Below are positions 24,735-33,100 of a stretch of 64,000 bases of DNA, one piece after another. Source of the DNA: Fuscovulum ytuae (GTDB lineage Bacteria > Pseudomonadota > Alphaproteobacteria > Rhodobacterales > Rhodobacteraceae); contig NZ_CP124536.1 in the NCBI RefSeq assembly GCF_029953595.1, forward strand, positions 1-64,000, written 5' to 3'. Position numbers and translations under genes: made by a program. Below the pieces are notes generated by a model. It was not told the DNA's origin, made no database searches, and saw nothing but the letters and a program-made list of their open reading frames with translations. Within the stretch, counting starts at the first letter, position 1, and each line of letters begins with the position of its first letter.

Positions 24735-25497
24735 AGATCACTCCCCTCTTGACCCTAATGACAGGCGGCCTGAATCAAGCAACGAAGCGCCCGAATTTCC
24801 CAGCGGAAAAAGTTTGGGATCCGCTTCAGCGTCGGGCGGCCGCCCCATTACGGCATCTGAAGTCATCTGCACCACCGTCTACCAGTTCCCCGAACTCTCG
24901 GATGCTGCCAAGGAAAAGGCGCGCAGCTGGTATCGCGAACTCGGCCCCCACGATGACTGGTGGGACGCGGTCTACGAGGATTTCGAGCGGGTCTGCGACA
25001 TCCTCGGCATCCGTCTGAAGACCACCCCCGTCCGCCTGATGGGCGGCTGGACACGGCCCAAGCTCTGTATCTGGTTCTCCGGGTTCTGCAGCCAGGGCGA
25101 CGGCGCTTGCTTTGAAAGCTACTGGTCCCACGCCAAGGGCGGGGCCACGCGCATCCGGGACTACGCGCCCACGGACGCGACGCTGCACGGCATCGCTGAC
25201 CGGCTGCAGGCCATCCAGCGCCGCAACTTCTACCAGCTTGCCGCCGAGGTCAGCCATCGCGGGCGCTACTACCACGAGTACACGATGTCGGTGGACGTCA
25301 CGCGGGACAGCCCGACCTGGCAGCCGCCGACCGAAGACGCCGAGGAGATCGTGACCGAGGCGCTGCGTGATCTGGCCCGCTGGCTCTACCGTCAGCTTCA
25401 GGCTGAATACGACCACCTCACCTCGGACGAGGCCATCGAGGAGGGGATCATCGTGAACGAGTACACGTTTACCGAAGCCGGGCGGCGGTTCGGGTGA
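24720..25497 (+). CDS. Plasmid protein often annotated as 'antitoxin of toxin-antitoxin stability system'; 5' end replaced by IS110
   Basis: From about residue 46 onward (ICTTVYQFPELSDAAKEKAR) the protein looks like a conserved plasmid/phage family of about 215 residues: SWYRELGPHDDWWDAVYEDF, CIWFSGFCSQGDGACFESYW and a C-terminal ANEYTFTEAGRRFG-like end. Relatives start a few residues before ICTTVY. The first 42 or so residues here are encoded by the end of the IS element and its flank. At 24847 the frame reads ATT ACG GCA TCT GAA where ATG would be expected, so the native start appears lost or changed. The listed ATG (24720) lies inside the element. The family name 'antitoxin' is not supported by a visible toxin partner. 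Confidence 0.6.
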
Positions 25498-25510
25498 GAG
25501 CGTAGGCGGT

Positions 25511-25543
25511 TCATTTGATCTTTACACGGAGGTCATATGATCT
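25511..25543 (+). promoter_or_regulatory. Direct repeats upstream of the toxin-antitoxin operon
   Basis: TCATTTGATCT (25511-25521) and TCATATGATCT (25533-25543) are spaced exactly 22 bp, two helical turns, just upstream of the antitoxin start. This fits an autoregulatory operator for the Xre-type antitoxin. Confidence 0.55.
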
Positions 25544-25567
25544 ATATTCAGACCAATGGAGGGTGCC

Positions 25568-25957
25568 ATGTATGTTGCTGAGAAAATCCGGGAACCTGCA
25601 CAGATCAACGCCGTCGCGTTGAAGGCCTACGCCCGCGTGGCCGATGCCTGGGGTCTCAGCCTCAAGGAAGCGGCAGGCCTTGCCGACATGTCGGAGAGCA
25701 CCTGGAAGCGCGCCAAGAAGCCGGATTTCGCGGGGGAACTGACCAAGGATCAGCTTCTGCGGTTGAGCGCCGTCATCGGCATCTACAAATCGCTCGAACT
25801 CTATTTCTCCGAGCCACTCGCGCGCAGCTGGTTCACCCGCCCGAACACCGGCCCGCTGTTCGGGGGCAGCCGTCCGATTGACACCGCCATCGACGGGGGC
25901 TTGCCGCAGATCCTCGCGGTGCGGACCTATCTTGATGCGTTGCGTGGTGGGGCATGA
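25568..25957 (+). CDS. Xre/MbcA/ParS-family antitoxin
   Basis: The 129-residue protein has an N-terminal Xre-like helix-turn-helix (LSLKEAAGLADMSESTWKRA, about 32-51) and a C-terminal MbcA/ParS toxin-binding domain (SWFTRPNTGPLFGGSRPID, about 84-102). It neutralises the RES toxin encoded next and probably represses the operon through the direct repeats upstream. The ATG at 25568 has GGAGG seven bases before it. The ATG at 25556 precedes that ribosome-binding site and is rejected. The toxin start overlaps its stop (ATGA). Confidence 0.9.
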   Translation: MYVAEKIREPAQINAVALKAYARVADAWGLSLKEAAGLADMSESTWKRAKKPDFAGELTKDQLLRLSAVIGIYKSLELYFSEPLARSWFTRPNTGPLFGGSRPIDTAIDGGLPQILAVRTYLDALRGGA

Positions 25958-26655
25958 AGCAGACCGAGATTTCCGATCGTGGTCTCGTCCGTCTCCTGCC
26001 AGCCACCTACCACAAGCCACCGTCCTTGCGGGGTCTCGTCGATAGCGATGACGAAATGGAGATCCTGGCAGAAATCGAGGGTCTGACCAGCGGCCGTCTT
26101 TTGGCGGAACGTGGCCGCAACCCGCATCTGGACCCGCGCGAGCTGGCCTGGCAGCGCCGCAGCCGAGATCTGCGCATCTACGGCGACAGCCATGTCAACG
26201 CCGCCTTCACCTATACCCGCGCCGGCGGAAACCGCTTCAACACCGAGGAGCGCGGCGCGTGGTATTGCGCATGGGACGTGATGGTGTCCGTCAGCGAAGT
26301 GGCTTGGCACCGCACACGCGAACTCGGCTTTACGGGCAGCTATCATGACAGCGCCCGCTATGTGGAACTGCTGGCGGATTTCATCGGGATCTTCGATGAC
26401 ATGACCGACGAGCCGGGCCATCCGGCTCTGCATCCCGATCCGGCTGTTGGATATCCTGAGGGCCAAAGCCTCGCCCAGCATCTGCGCCGGGCTGGATCGC
26501 GGGGCCTGATCTATCCCTCAGTTCGGGCTCCCGCGCCGGGCGGGAATTGCCTGGTCTGCTTTGAGCCGCACGCGATCCAGAACGTCCGGCCGGGCGCATC
26601 CTGGGATCTTGTTTGGGATGGGACGCCGCACTACTCGGTTACGGCTGTCGGCTGA
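25954..26655 (+). CDS. RES-domain toxin
   Basis: RES toxins degrade or modify NAD+ (or transfer ADP-ribose) and arrest growth. The 233-residue protein carries the RES pattern: AGGNRFNTEERGAWYCAWD (about 89-107; the conserved Arg and Glu), VSVSEVAWH (about 110-118) and SRGLIYPSVRAPAPGGNC (about 182-199; the conserved Ser follows P). It overlaps the antitoxin gene by four bases, the standard arrangement. This is a plasmid-addiction or anti-phage module. Confidence 0.93.
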   Translation: MKQTEISDRGLVRLLPATYHKPPSLRGLVDSDDEMEILAEIEGLTSGRLLAERGRNPHLDPRELAWQRRSRDLRIYGDSHVNAAFTYTRAGGNRFNTEERGAWYCAWDVMVSVSEVAWHRTRELGFTGSYHDSARYVELLADFIGIFDDMTDEPGHPALHPDPAVGYPEGQSLAQHLRRAGSRGLIYPSVRAPAPGGNCLVCFEPHAIQNVRPGASWDLVWDGTPHYSVTAVG

Positions 26656-26692
26656 CGATTTACAGCGCAAGCGCCCTTGGAGGTCCGAAGAA

Positions 26693-26869
26693 ATGAAGCC
26701 TGCAAATGACAACAGCGCGGACGTCACAACCTTGAAGCCATGCGACCATGGGGCGTTCTTTGAGGCTTTGGACTGTCCGCCGTTACCTGCGGAAGCGCTA
26801 CGGGCTGCATTTCGCAGGCGGAGGGAGTTCCTTGCTGATCTGGGCGCCAAGGCCGCGAACGTTGGCTGA
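26693..26869 (+). CDS. Small hypothetical protein (58 aa)
   Basis: The ORF starts with ATG preceded by TTGGAGGTCCGAAGAA. It encodes a basic C-terminal helix (LPAEALRAAFRRRREFLADL, about 31-50). It follows the RES toxin gene by 37 bases. No family is recognised. The ribosome-binding site and codon pattern make it plausible. Confidence 0.5.
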   Translation: MKPANDNSADVTTLKPCDHGAFFEALDCPPLPAEALRAAFRRRREFLADLGAKAANVG

Positions 26870-27022
26870 CGGTCGTCATCCTTCGTACTGAATCGCTAGG
26901 TCAATAGCGCCTCTTCAGACAATCCCCCATCCGAATTCAATGCGCAGTTCATTCAGTTCGAGCTTCCAGTACTAGAGCCGACCGCAACACTAAGTAGAGA
27001 TCGGCACCCCTACCCGCCATGA

Positions 27023-27280
27023 TCATGTGATCGTGTATTCGCGCCACGGGATCGACCGCAGCGGCACCCGCGACAAAAAGCGGGCGATGTCCGGCCGACC
27101 GTAATAGGTGGGCCGACCGCGCCCGTCCTGCGACATCAGCACGACCGGCACGCCGAAGACTGGGCCGAAGCCCCGGATCGCGTCGGCGGCCGCCACGCTG
27201 TTCTGCACCACATGGGGTTTCACCACCACGACGGCAAAGGTCTGACCCTGCTCGCGGATCACCGCACCTTGCACACGCAT
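27023..27280 (-). CDS. Small hypothetical protein (85 aa)
   Basis: The frame is open farther upstream, but GAAGGAG stands 10 bases before the ATG at 27280, which I take as the start. The protein has a beta-rich core (GQTFAVVVVKPHVVQN, about 12-27) and ends SIPWREYTIT. I cannot name a family. It is the second gene of a two-gene minus-strand unit behind the SinR-like gene, 17 bases downstream. Relatives of that pair are common on alphaproteobacterial plasmids; the function is unknown. Confidence 0.6.
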   Translation of the reverse strand: MRVQGAVIREQGQTFAVVVVKPHVVQNSVAAADAIRGFGPVFGVPVVLMSQDGRGRPTYYGRPDIARFLSRVPLRSIPWREYTIT

Positions 27281-27297
27281 CTGCCTCGCTCCTTCTC

Positions 27298-27576
27298 TTA
27301 GGCTGCCAGCCTGTTGAGCCGACTGTTGATCCATTCCCAAGCCTCCTGAGTCAGCCAGCCCGAATAGTCGCGGGTGACGCCGATCACGAGGACGCGATCG
27401 TTCTTGTCGAAGTGGGGGGCCAGCCGGTCCCAGACGCCGCTGGCGTTCAGATTGGTATCGACCAGCCAGGTCGATCCGAGGTAGTGCCACCAGTCCCCGA
27501 GGTTCTTGATGGCCTTGTGCAACTCGTCGTAGTTCTGACCCGGCCGCTTCAGGTCGTAGTTGATCGCGTAGATCAT
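27298..27576 (-). CDS. 'SinR family' small protein with Cas2/VapD-like fold pattern
   Basis: The 92-residue protein begins MIYAINYDLKRPGQNYDELH and continues AIKNLGDWWHYLGSTWLVDT. This is the pattern of small proteins usually labelled 'SinR family', which resemble the ferredoxin-like fold of Cas2/VapD (N-terminal strand plus a conserved Asp/Tyr). It is not the Bacillus SinR repressor. No Cas genes or CRISPR array are present. GGAGAAC precedes the ATG. A nuclease or toxin activity by analogy with VapD is possible but unproven. Confidence 0.7.
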   Translation of the reverse strand: MIYAINYDLKRPGQNYDELHKAIKNLGDWWHYLGSTWLVDTNLNASGVWDRLAPHFDKNDRVLVIGVTRDYSGWLTQEAWEWINSRLNRLAA

Positions 27577-27724
27577 TTTTGTTCTCCTGTCGGTATCGCG
27601 ACGCGGACCGGAAACCGGCCCTGATGCGCCTCGACTCCCTATGCGGACATCGGGGGAGGTCTCGGACATCCGCCGTCTCATGTCCGCGCAGGAGCTGCTC
27701 TCCCGCATAGGAGAGCGAAGAGGG

Positions 27725-28306
27725 ATGGAAGGTGTGAGTTTGCAGGAACCCGCGACCGCCAGAAGCAGCGCCGAGATCGTTGAGGCGATCCGAGGCCTTT
27801 CTGCCGCCGATTGGGTGCGGCTAAAAAAGGTCGCCGCTTACTATGCGCGCCCCGCCGTTCCTGCCCAAGACCTGCTGCAGGAGGCGTTCGTCCGCGCGCT
27901 CGATGGCAGCCGTGTCTGCCCGGCGCATGTGGACGCGGTGCGTTTTTTGGCCGAGGCCATACGCAGCATCGCCGACGGCGAGCAGGAAAAGGCAGATCGC
28001 CGCCCTGCCCTCGTCTCCATCGAGGGCGGAAGCGGCGCTGCGACAGCCATGAGTGTCCCGGACCCTGCGCAGAGTGTGGAGTCCAGGATCGTACAGGCCG
28101 AGCAGGACGCGCGGATGCGTGCCGATCTGCTCGCGCTCTTCGAGGACGACTCGGCAGCGAAGGACATTGTGGAAGGCACTATGGAGGGCATGACGGCGGA
28201 GGACCTGCGAGAGTTGACCGGTCTCGACAGGACAGCCTACGATTCCAAACGAAAGCTGATCCGCCGTCGGATCGACAAGAGATATCCCGAAGGATGGCAG
28301 CCATGA
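27725..28306 (+). CDS. Sigma-70-like factor
   Basis: The 193-residue protein has a region-2-like helix (RPAVPAQDLLQEAFVRALDG, about 41-60) and a region-4-like segment at the C-terminus (TAEDLRELTGLDRTAYDSKR, about 159-178, then KLIRRRIDKRYP). It resembles ECF-like or plasmid sigma factors of alphaproteobacteria; promoter specificity is unknown. I take the ATG after AGGAGAGCGAAGAGGG; starts at 27641 or 27680 are possible. Its stop overlaps the next start (ATGA), and that gene in turn overlaps a metallopeptidase gene, so the three form one unit. Confidence 0.72.
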   Translation: MEGVSLQEPATARSSAEIVEAIRGLSAADWVRLKKVAAYYARPAVPAQDLLQEAFVRALDGSRVCPAHVDAVRFLAEAIRSIADGEQEKADRRPALVSIEGGSGAATAMSVPDPAQSVESRIVQAEQDARMRADLLALFEDDSAAKDIVEGTMEGMTAEDLRELTGLDRTAYDSKRKLIRRRIDKRYPEGWQP

Positions 28307-28743
28307 CCGGTAAGAACGACAAAGCCGGTCGGCCGATCGACCGGCTGGCAGATGAGTTCGTTGATGACATTCTCAACTTGTCCGACGACGAGGTTCTGGC
28401 CGAGTTCCGAGAAGACGGCGGCGATCCCGAAAGGCACGCTGCCAAAATGCGGTCGATGTTCGAAAACAGACTGCTGGCGGCGAACAAGGCACGCATGAAC
28501 GCGGCGAAGGCCGGTGTTGCTTCCAGCCGTCGAGTTGAAAAAAGACTTTCCGTGCCGGTTGTCGATATCGCCGACGCCCGCGCCCGCCTTCGTGCTTTAA
28601 TCGCACGCGCAGATAGCATTCCCGGCCTGACGCTTGCGGCGCGCAAGGAAGACGAACTTTCGGATTCCGATGTGGTCGGGATGCTCGAGGAGCTTGCCGA
28701 ACTGGGCCTGCTGGACGGCGATCAGGACATCGGAAAGACCTGA
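28303..28743 (+). CDS. Hypothetical middle gene of the sigma-like/ImmA operon
   Basis: The 146-residue acidic, mostly helical protein has DEFVDDILNLSDDEVLAEFR (about 17-36), a basic central stretch (NKARMNAAKAGVASSRRVEK, about 61-80) and an acidic C-terminal helix (DVVGMLEELAELGLLDGD). No DNA-binding motif is certain. It is coupled at both ends: ATGA with the sigma-like gene and TGATG with the peptidase gene. By position it could be an anti-sigma factor or the substrate cleaved by the ImmA/IrrE peptidase; that is inference. Confidence 0.65.
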   Translation: MTGKNDKAGRPIDRLADEFVDDILNLSDDEVLAEFREDGGDPERHAAKMRSMFENRLLAANKARMNAAKAGVASSRRVEKRLSVPVVDIADARARLRALIARADSIPGLTLAARKEDELSDSDVVGMLEELAELGLLDGDQDIGKT

Positions 28744-29528
28744 TGCGGCCGTCGCCTGCCGAAACACTGCTCCAGGAGTTGGGCGTTACCGATCCAGCCG
28801 AGATAGACCTTGAAGCGGTCGCCTACCATGTCAATGCTAAGGTCCGCTACAGGCGGCTCGACGGTTGCGAAGCCAGGATAGTCGGGACAGCCGACCGCGC
28901 GATCATCACGATCAACCAAGACAGCCAGTGGCGCAGAAAGCGGTTTTCCATCGCGCACGAGCTGGGCCACTGGCACCACCATCGAGGCCGTTGCCTCGCC
29001 TGCCGGGTCGATGAGTACAGACCAAGGACCGGCGTTTCGCCCGAGCGCATCGCTGATGGATATGCGGCTGATTTGCTTATGCCCGGCTATCTATTCCGAC
29101 CGCTCGCGCAAGCGCAGAAGAAGCTGAACTTCACGGCGATCAAGGCCTTGGCAGATGCCTTCGATTCTAGCCAGACCGCCACGGCAATCCGTCTTGTCGA
29201 AACTGATCACACGCCGTCGATGCTGGTTTGCCATGGGCCGAAGGGTAGGAAGTGGTTCGTCCGTTCGCCCAGTGTCCCGGACCGTTGGTTCCCTCAAGAC
29301 ACCCTCGACGCCGAGAGCTACGCCTTTGGCATCCAGTTCGGTCTCGATCCCGACAACCCGATGCTGCGCAAGATCGGGGCGGATGCTTGGTTCGAGCGTG
29401 CCGGTTCTGATCGGTTCGAGATTCAGGAGCAGACGATCAGGGTCGGCCCGGAGGAAACCCTTACACTGCTGGTATTCTGCGATGCTGCGATGCTCGAAGA
29501 GCAGGACTACCGTGGGTATCGACGGTAG
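28743..29528 (+). CDS. ImmA/IrrE-family metallopeptidase
   Basis: The 261-residue protein carries the zinc motif HELGH (72-76) in RFSIAHELGHWHHH. The usual downstream segment ADGYAADLLMPGYLF (about 105-119) supplies the third ligand region. ImmA/IrrE peptidases cleave Xre-type repressors or anti-regulators and so switch on mobile elements or stress genes. No Xre gene is adjacent. Instead the operon supplies a sigma-like factor and a small acidic protein, which suggests a sigma/anti-sigma-type switch. The C-terminal half (about 150-261) is beta-rich and may be a sensor domain. Confidence 0.88.
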   Translation: MRPSPAETLLQELGVTDPAEIDLEAVAYHVNAKVRYRRLDGCEARIVGTADRAIITINQDSQWRRKRFSIAHELGHWHHHRGRCLACRVDEYRPRTGVSPERIADGYAADLLMPGYLFRPLAQAQKKLNFTAIKALADAFDSSQTATAIRLVETDHTPSMLVCHGPKGRKWFVRSPSVPDRWFPQDTLDAESYAFGIQFGLDPDNPMLRKIGADAWFERAGSDRFEIQEQTIRVGPEETLTLLVFCDAAMLEEQDYRGYRR

Positions 29529-29685
29529 CTATCAGTAAACACACAGAATGCTTTCCAAAAACGGCCGTTTCTGGCCCAGAGTTCGGCTCAGCATGAAATC
29601 AATAGCTTAGGCTGGACGCATAGGTTGGTCAGAACCCTTCGGGTTTTGGGAGAGTTCTGTCTCTAGGGTGGCGATTCGCTTCAGG
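29529..29685. other. Intergenic gap without a gene
   Basis: The gap lies between convergent genes and contains AAACGGCCGTTT, a perfect 12-bp palindrome near 29557-29568. No other feature is seen. Confidence 0.3.
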
Positions 29686-29982
29686 TCACCCGTTCCCGTC
29701 GATCCACTTCGACATTAGCCCCTTGTCGCGGAAGCATTCGTCCGGGACGGCGCGTCGTTTGAACCGGGCGAGTTTCTCCGCGAAGGCCACCTGCTTGGAC
29801 GTGGGCAGCTTGTCCATTTCAGATACCGGCTTCAGCTGGGCCTGCGCCTCGATCCAGGCGCTCAGGGACCGGCGGTCCTGCTGAACCTCCCATGGCAGGA
29901 GGGTCTTGTTGCGAAGGGCGAGCGACCGCGCATAGGCGATCTGCTTGGGCGTCGCGGGCAGGGCGTGCGTGGTGCTGTCCAT
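29686..29982 (-). CDS. Hypothetical protein with internal duplication (98 aa)
   Basis: The protein consists of two similar units of about 40 residues. ATPKQIAYARSLALRNK (about 10-26) followed by SLSAWIEAQ matches PTSKQVAFAEKLARFKR (about 61-77) followed by LMSKWIDGN. The shared pattern is T-x-K-Q-x-A-x-A-x-x-L-A, then Pro, Asp and S-x-W-I. Short proteins with this pattern occur on Rhodobacterales plasmids; no function is known. GGGAGTTTCCCG precedes the ATG. It is divergent from the giant helicase gene. Confidence 0.7.
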   Translation of the reverse strand: MDSTTHALPATPKQIAYARSLALRNKTLLPWEVQQDRRSLSAWIEAQAQLKPVSEMDKLPTSKQVAFAEKLARFKRRAVPDECFRDKGLMSKWIDGNG

Positions 29983-30093
29983 CGGGAAACTCCCTTGCTG
30001 GCTTGGCTTTAAATATAGAACATAACAGGAACAAAATCAAGCCGAAGCTCTGGCGCGCGTCGGTTCGAGAGGGAGAGATGGGCGGGGGAAGAT

Positions 30094-30133
30094 CAGGCCT
30101 GAGGGTGCCCGAGAGAGAGGGTGTCTGGGCCTG
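30094..30133 (+). promoter_or_regulatory. Leader hairpin upstream of the methylase/helicase gene
   Basis: CAGGCC (30094-30099) pairs with GGCCTG (30128-30133), with an inner GCCC...GGGC around GAGAGAGAGGGTGTCT. It lies about 28 bases before the ATG at 30162. The purine-rich loop again recalls the GGGAGAG leaders elsewhere in the window. Confidence 0.4.
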
Positions 30134-30161
30134 TCCCTGTCCCTCATTCCGGAGTTTCCCG

Positions 30162-33100
30162 ATGACTTATCTCGCGCCTGTTGCGCCTCCCGTTCTCGTT
30201 TCCTCTCGCGATCCCGCGTCCGCGATCCTCGCCGTGGCCGAGGCTTTGCAGCCCGATCTCGCTCAAGGCTTCCAGATTGACGCGCTGCGTCTGCGGCTGG
30301 AGATGGAGCGCGCATTTGGCGGCTCCGATGCCGATGGCGCCTGGGATTGGAAGCTTGCCTATGAGGCGGGCGAGGTGGGGCAGGTCCTCTTCCTGCGGAA
30401 GTTCGGCCGCGCGCTTCTGGCCCGGGCGGGCTCACCTGCCGCGTTGCTGCCGATCCTCACCAAGGTGGCGGGCCTCTTGCCGACGCATACCCGGCGCTCG
30501 GAGGAGATGGAGCGCTTCCAGCAATTCTCGACGCCGCTGCCGATGGGACTGGCGGCTCTCGCTGCAGCGCAGATCACCCCGCGTGACCTGGTCCTCGAGC
30601 CTTCGGCCGGGACCGGGCTTCTGGCGATCCTCGCCGAGATCGCGGGCGGCAGTTTCGCTCTGAACGAGCTGGCCGAGACCCGAGCCGATCTTCTGCGTCA
30701 CCTTTTCCTGGGGTGCCCTGTCACCCGTTTCGACGGCGCGCAGATCGACGATCACCTCGACGCAGGATTTCGCCCGAGCGTTATCCTGATGAACCCGCCG
30801 TTTTCGGCTGTGGCCAATGTCGATGGTCGGACGACCGAGGCGACGGCCCGGCATCTTCGCTCGGCGCTTGCGCGACTGGCCCCCGGTGGTCGGCTGGTCG
30901 CCATCACCGGTGCCGGTTTCGCGCCGGATGCGCCCGCCTGGGCGGAAACCTTTGCCCGCCTGACCGAGACCGCGCATCTGGTCTTTACGGGTGCGGTGTC
31001 CGGTGCCGCCTTCGCCAAGCACGGCACCAGCTTCGAGACGCGGATTTCGGTCTTCGACAAGTGCCGGGGCGGTGAGCCGGGCGGCATCACCCTCGAACTG
31101 GCGCGCCCGATATCGCCCGATGTCGCCACCTTGCTCTCGCAGATTGCAGCCTCTGTCCCACCGCGCCTCGCGTTGGACCCGGACGTAGTAGCAGCAATTC
31201 GCCCCACCTCTCCCTTCCCGGGAAATCCTGCCCGCGCCACGCGCGCTGCCATCAGCACAACGCGCGCGACTCCTGCGGCCCAGCCCCACCACTCCAGCGC
31301 ACAAATCGAGGCCGAAGATCTGGCCTACACGCTGCGCGATGCCACTGCGGAGGCCAATACCGCGCGCCTTTCTGACGCGATCTACGAGACCTTCCGGCTG
31401 CAGGCGATCGACATCCCCGGCGCAGCCCCGCACCCGACCAAGCTCGTGCAATCGGCGGCTATGGCTTCGGTTACGCCCCCGAAACCCTCCTATCGTCCCA
31501 AACTGCCCGCCGCCGTGCTACGCGACGGCATGCTCTCCGACGCGCAGCTCGAGACAGTCATCTACGCGGGTGAGGCGCATGGCGCGTATCTCGCCGGCTC
31601 CTGGACCGTCGATGAGACCGGCGACATGGTCTCAGCCGCCCCCGACAATGCCGCGGACGCTGTCCGCTTCCGCCGCGGCTTCTTCCTTGGCGACGGTACC
31701 GGGGCGGGCAAGGGCCGCCAGTCGGCAGGGATCCTGCTCGACAACTGGTGCCAGGGCCGCCGCAAGGCGCTCTGGATCTCGAAGAGCGACAAGCTGCTGG
31801 AGGATGCGCAGCGCGACTGGGCAGCGGTTGGCCAGGAGCGTCTTCTGGTGACGCCGCTCTCGCGCTTTGCCCAAGGCCGCGACATCCCGCTGACCGAAGG
31901 CGTCCTTTTCACCACCTACGCCACGCTGCGCTCCGAAGAACGCGGCGCCAAGAAATCCCGCGTCGATCAGATCGTAGACTGGCTCGGGGCGGATTTCGAC
32001 GGAGTAATCCTGTTCGATGAAAGCCATGCCATGGCCAATGCCGCAGGGTCCAAGGGCGAGCGCGGCGATACGGAGGCCTCGCAGCAGGGCAGGGCGGGCC
32101 TGCGCCTGCAGCACAAGCTGGCGAATGCCCGCGTGGTCTACGTCTCTGCCACGGGAGCCACGACGGTGCACAATCTCGCCTATGCGCAGCGGCTCGGCCT
32201 CTGGGGCGGCGAGGATTTTCCGTTCGCGACACGGGCGGAATTCGTGCAAGCCATCGAAGCGGGCGGCGTCGCTGCGATGGAGGTTCTCGCCCGCGACCTG
32301 CGGTCGCTTGGTCTCTACACCGCCCGGTCGCTCTCCTATGACGGCGTCGAATATGAGATGCTCGAGCATGCGCTGACCCCTGAGCAACGCGGCATCTACG
32401 ATGCCTATGCCGGGGCCTTCGCCATCATCCACAACAACCTCGCGGCCGCCATGGAGGCTGCGAACATCACCGGAGAGTCTGGTACTCTGAACCGCCAGGC
32501 CAAGTCCGCTGCCCGCTCGGCCTTCGAGTCCGCCAAGCAGCGCTTCTTCGGCCATCTGCTGACCAGCCTGAAAACCCCGACCCTGATCGCCGCCATCGAT
32601 GCCGATCTCGCCGCAGGCCATGCGGCCGTCATCCAGATCGTCTCGACCGGCGAGGCACTGATGGAGCGCCGCCTGTCGGAGATCCCGACCGAGGAGTGGA
32701 ACGACATCCGCGTCGACATCACGCCACGGGAATACGTCCTGGACTACCTCGCCCATTCATTTCCGGTGCAGCTCTATGAGCCCTTCACCGACAGCGAGGG
32801 CAATCTGTCCTCTCGGCCTGTGGTGCGTGATGGCCAGCCGGTCGAATGCCGCGAGGCCGCCCGCAGGCGCGATGCCCTGATTGAAAAGCTGGCCTCGCTT
32901 CCTCCCGTCCCGGGCGCGCTCGACCAGATCGTCCAGCGCTTCGGCACCGATCTTGTGGCCGAGGTAACGGGCCGCTCGCGCCGCATCGTGCGCAAGGGCG
33001 AGGGGCACGCCGCGCGGCTTGTCGTCGAAAGCCGTGCCGGCTCGGCCAACCTGTCCGAGACCGCCGCCTTCATGGATGATCAGAAGCGCGTCCTGGTCTT

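Larger units (their letters stand above)
23372..24846 (-). mobile_element. IS110-family insertion sequence (borders approximate)
   Basis: The element comprises a DEDD-type transposase gene on the minus strand plus about 340 bp of non-coding sequence on its 3' side. IS110 elements lack terminal inverted repeats, so exact ends cannot be read. The left limit is set by the end of the gene at 23371. The right limit is set by where the coding sequence of the downstream gene becomes family-like (about 24850). The element separates two genes of the plasmid accessory run. Confidence 0.75.

Noticed and set aside
27298-27576. Evidence for a CRISPR-Cas locus from the Cas2-like small protein
   Set aside because: No cas1 or effector genes and no array of spaced direct repeats occur anywhere in the window.
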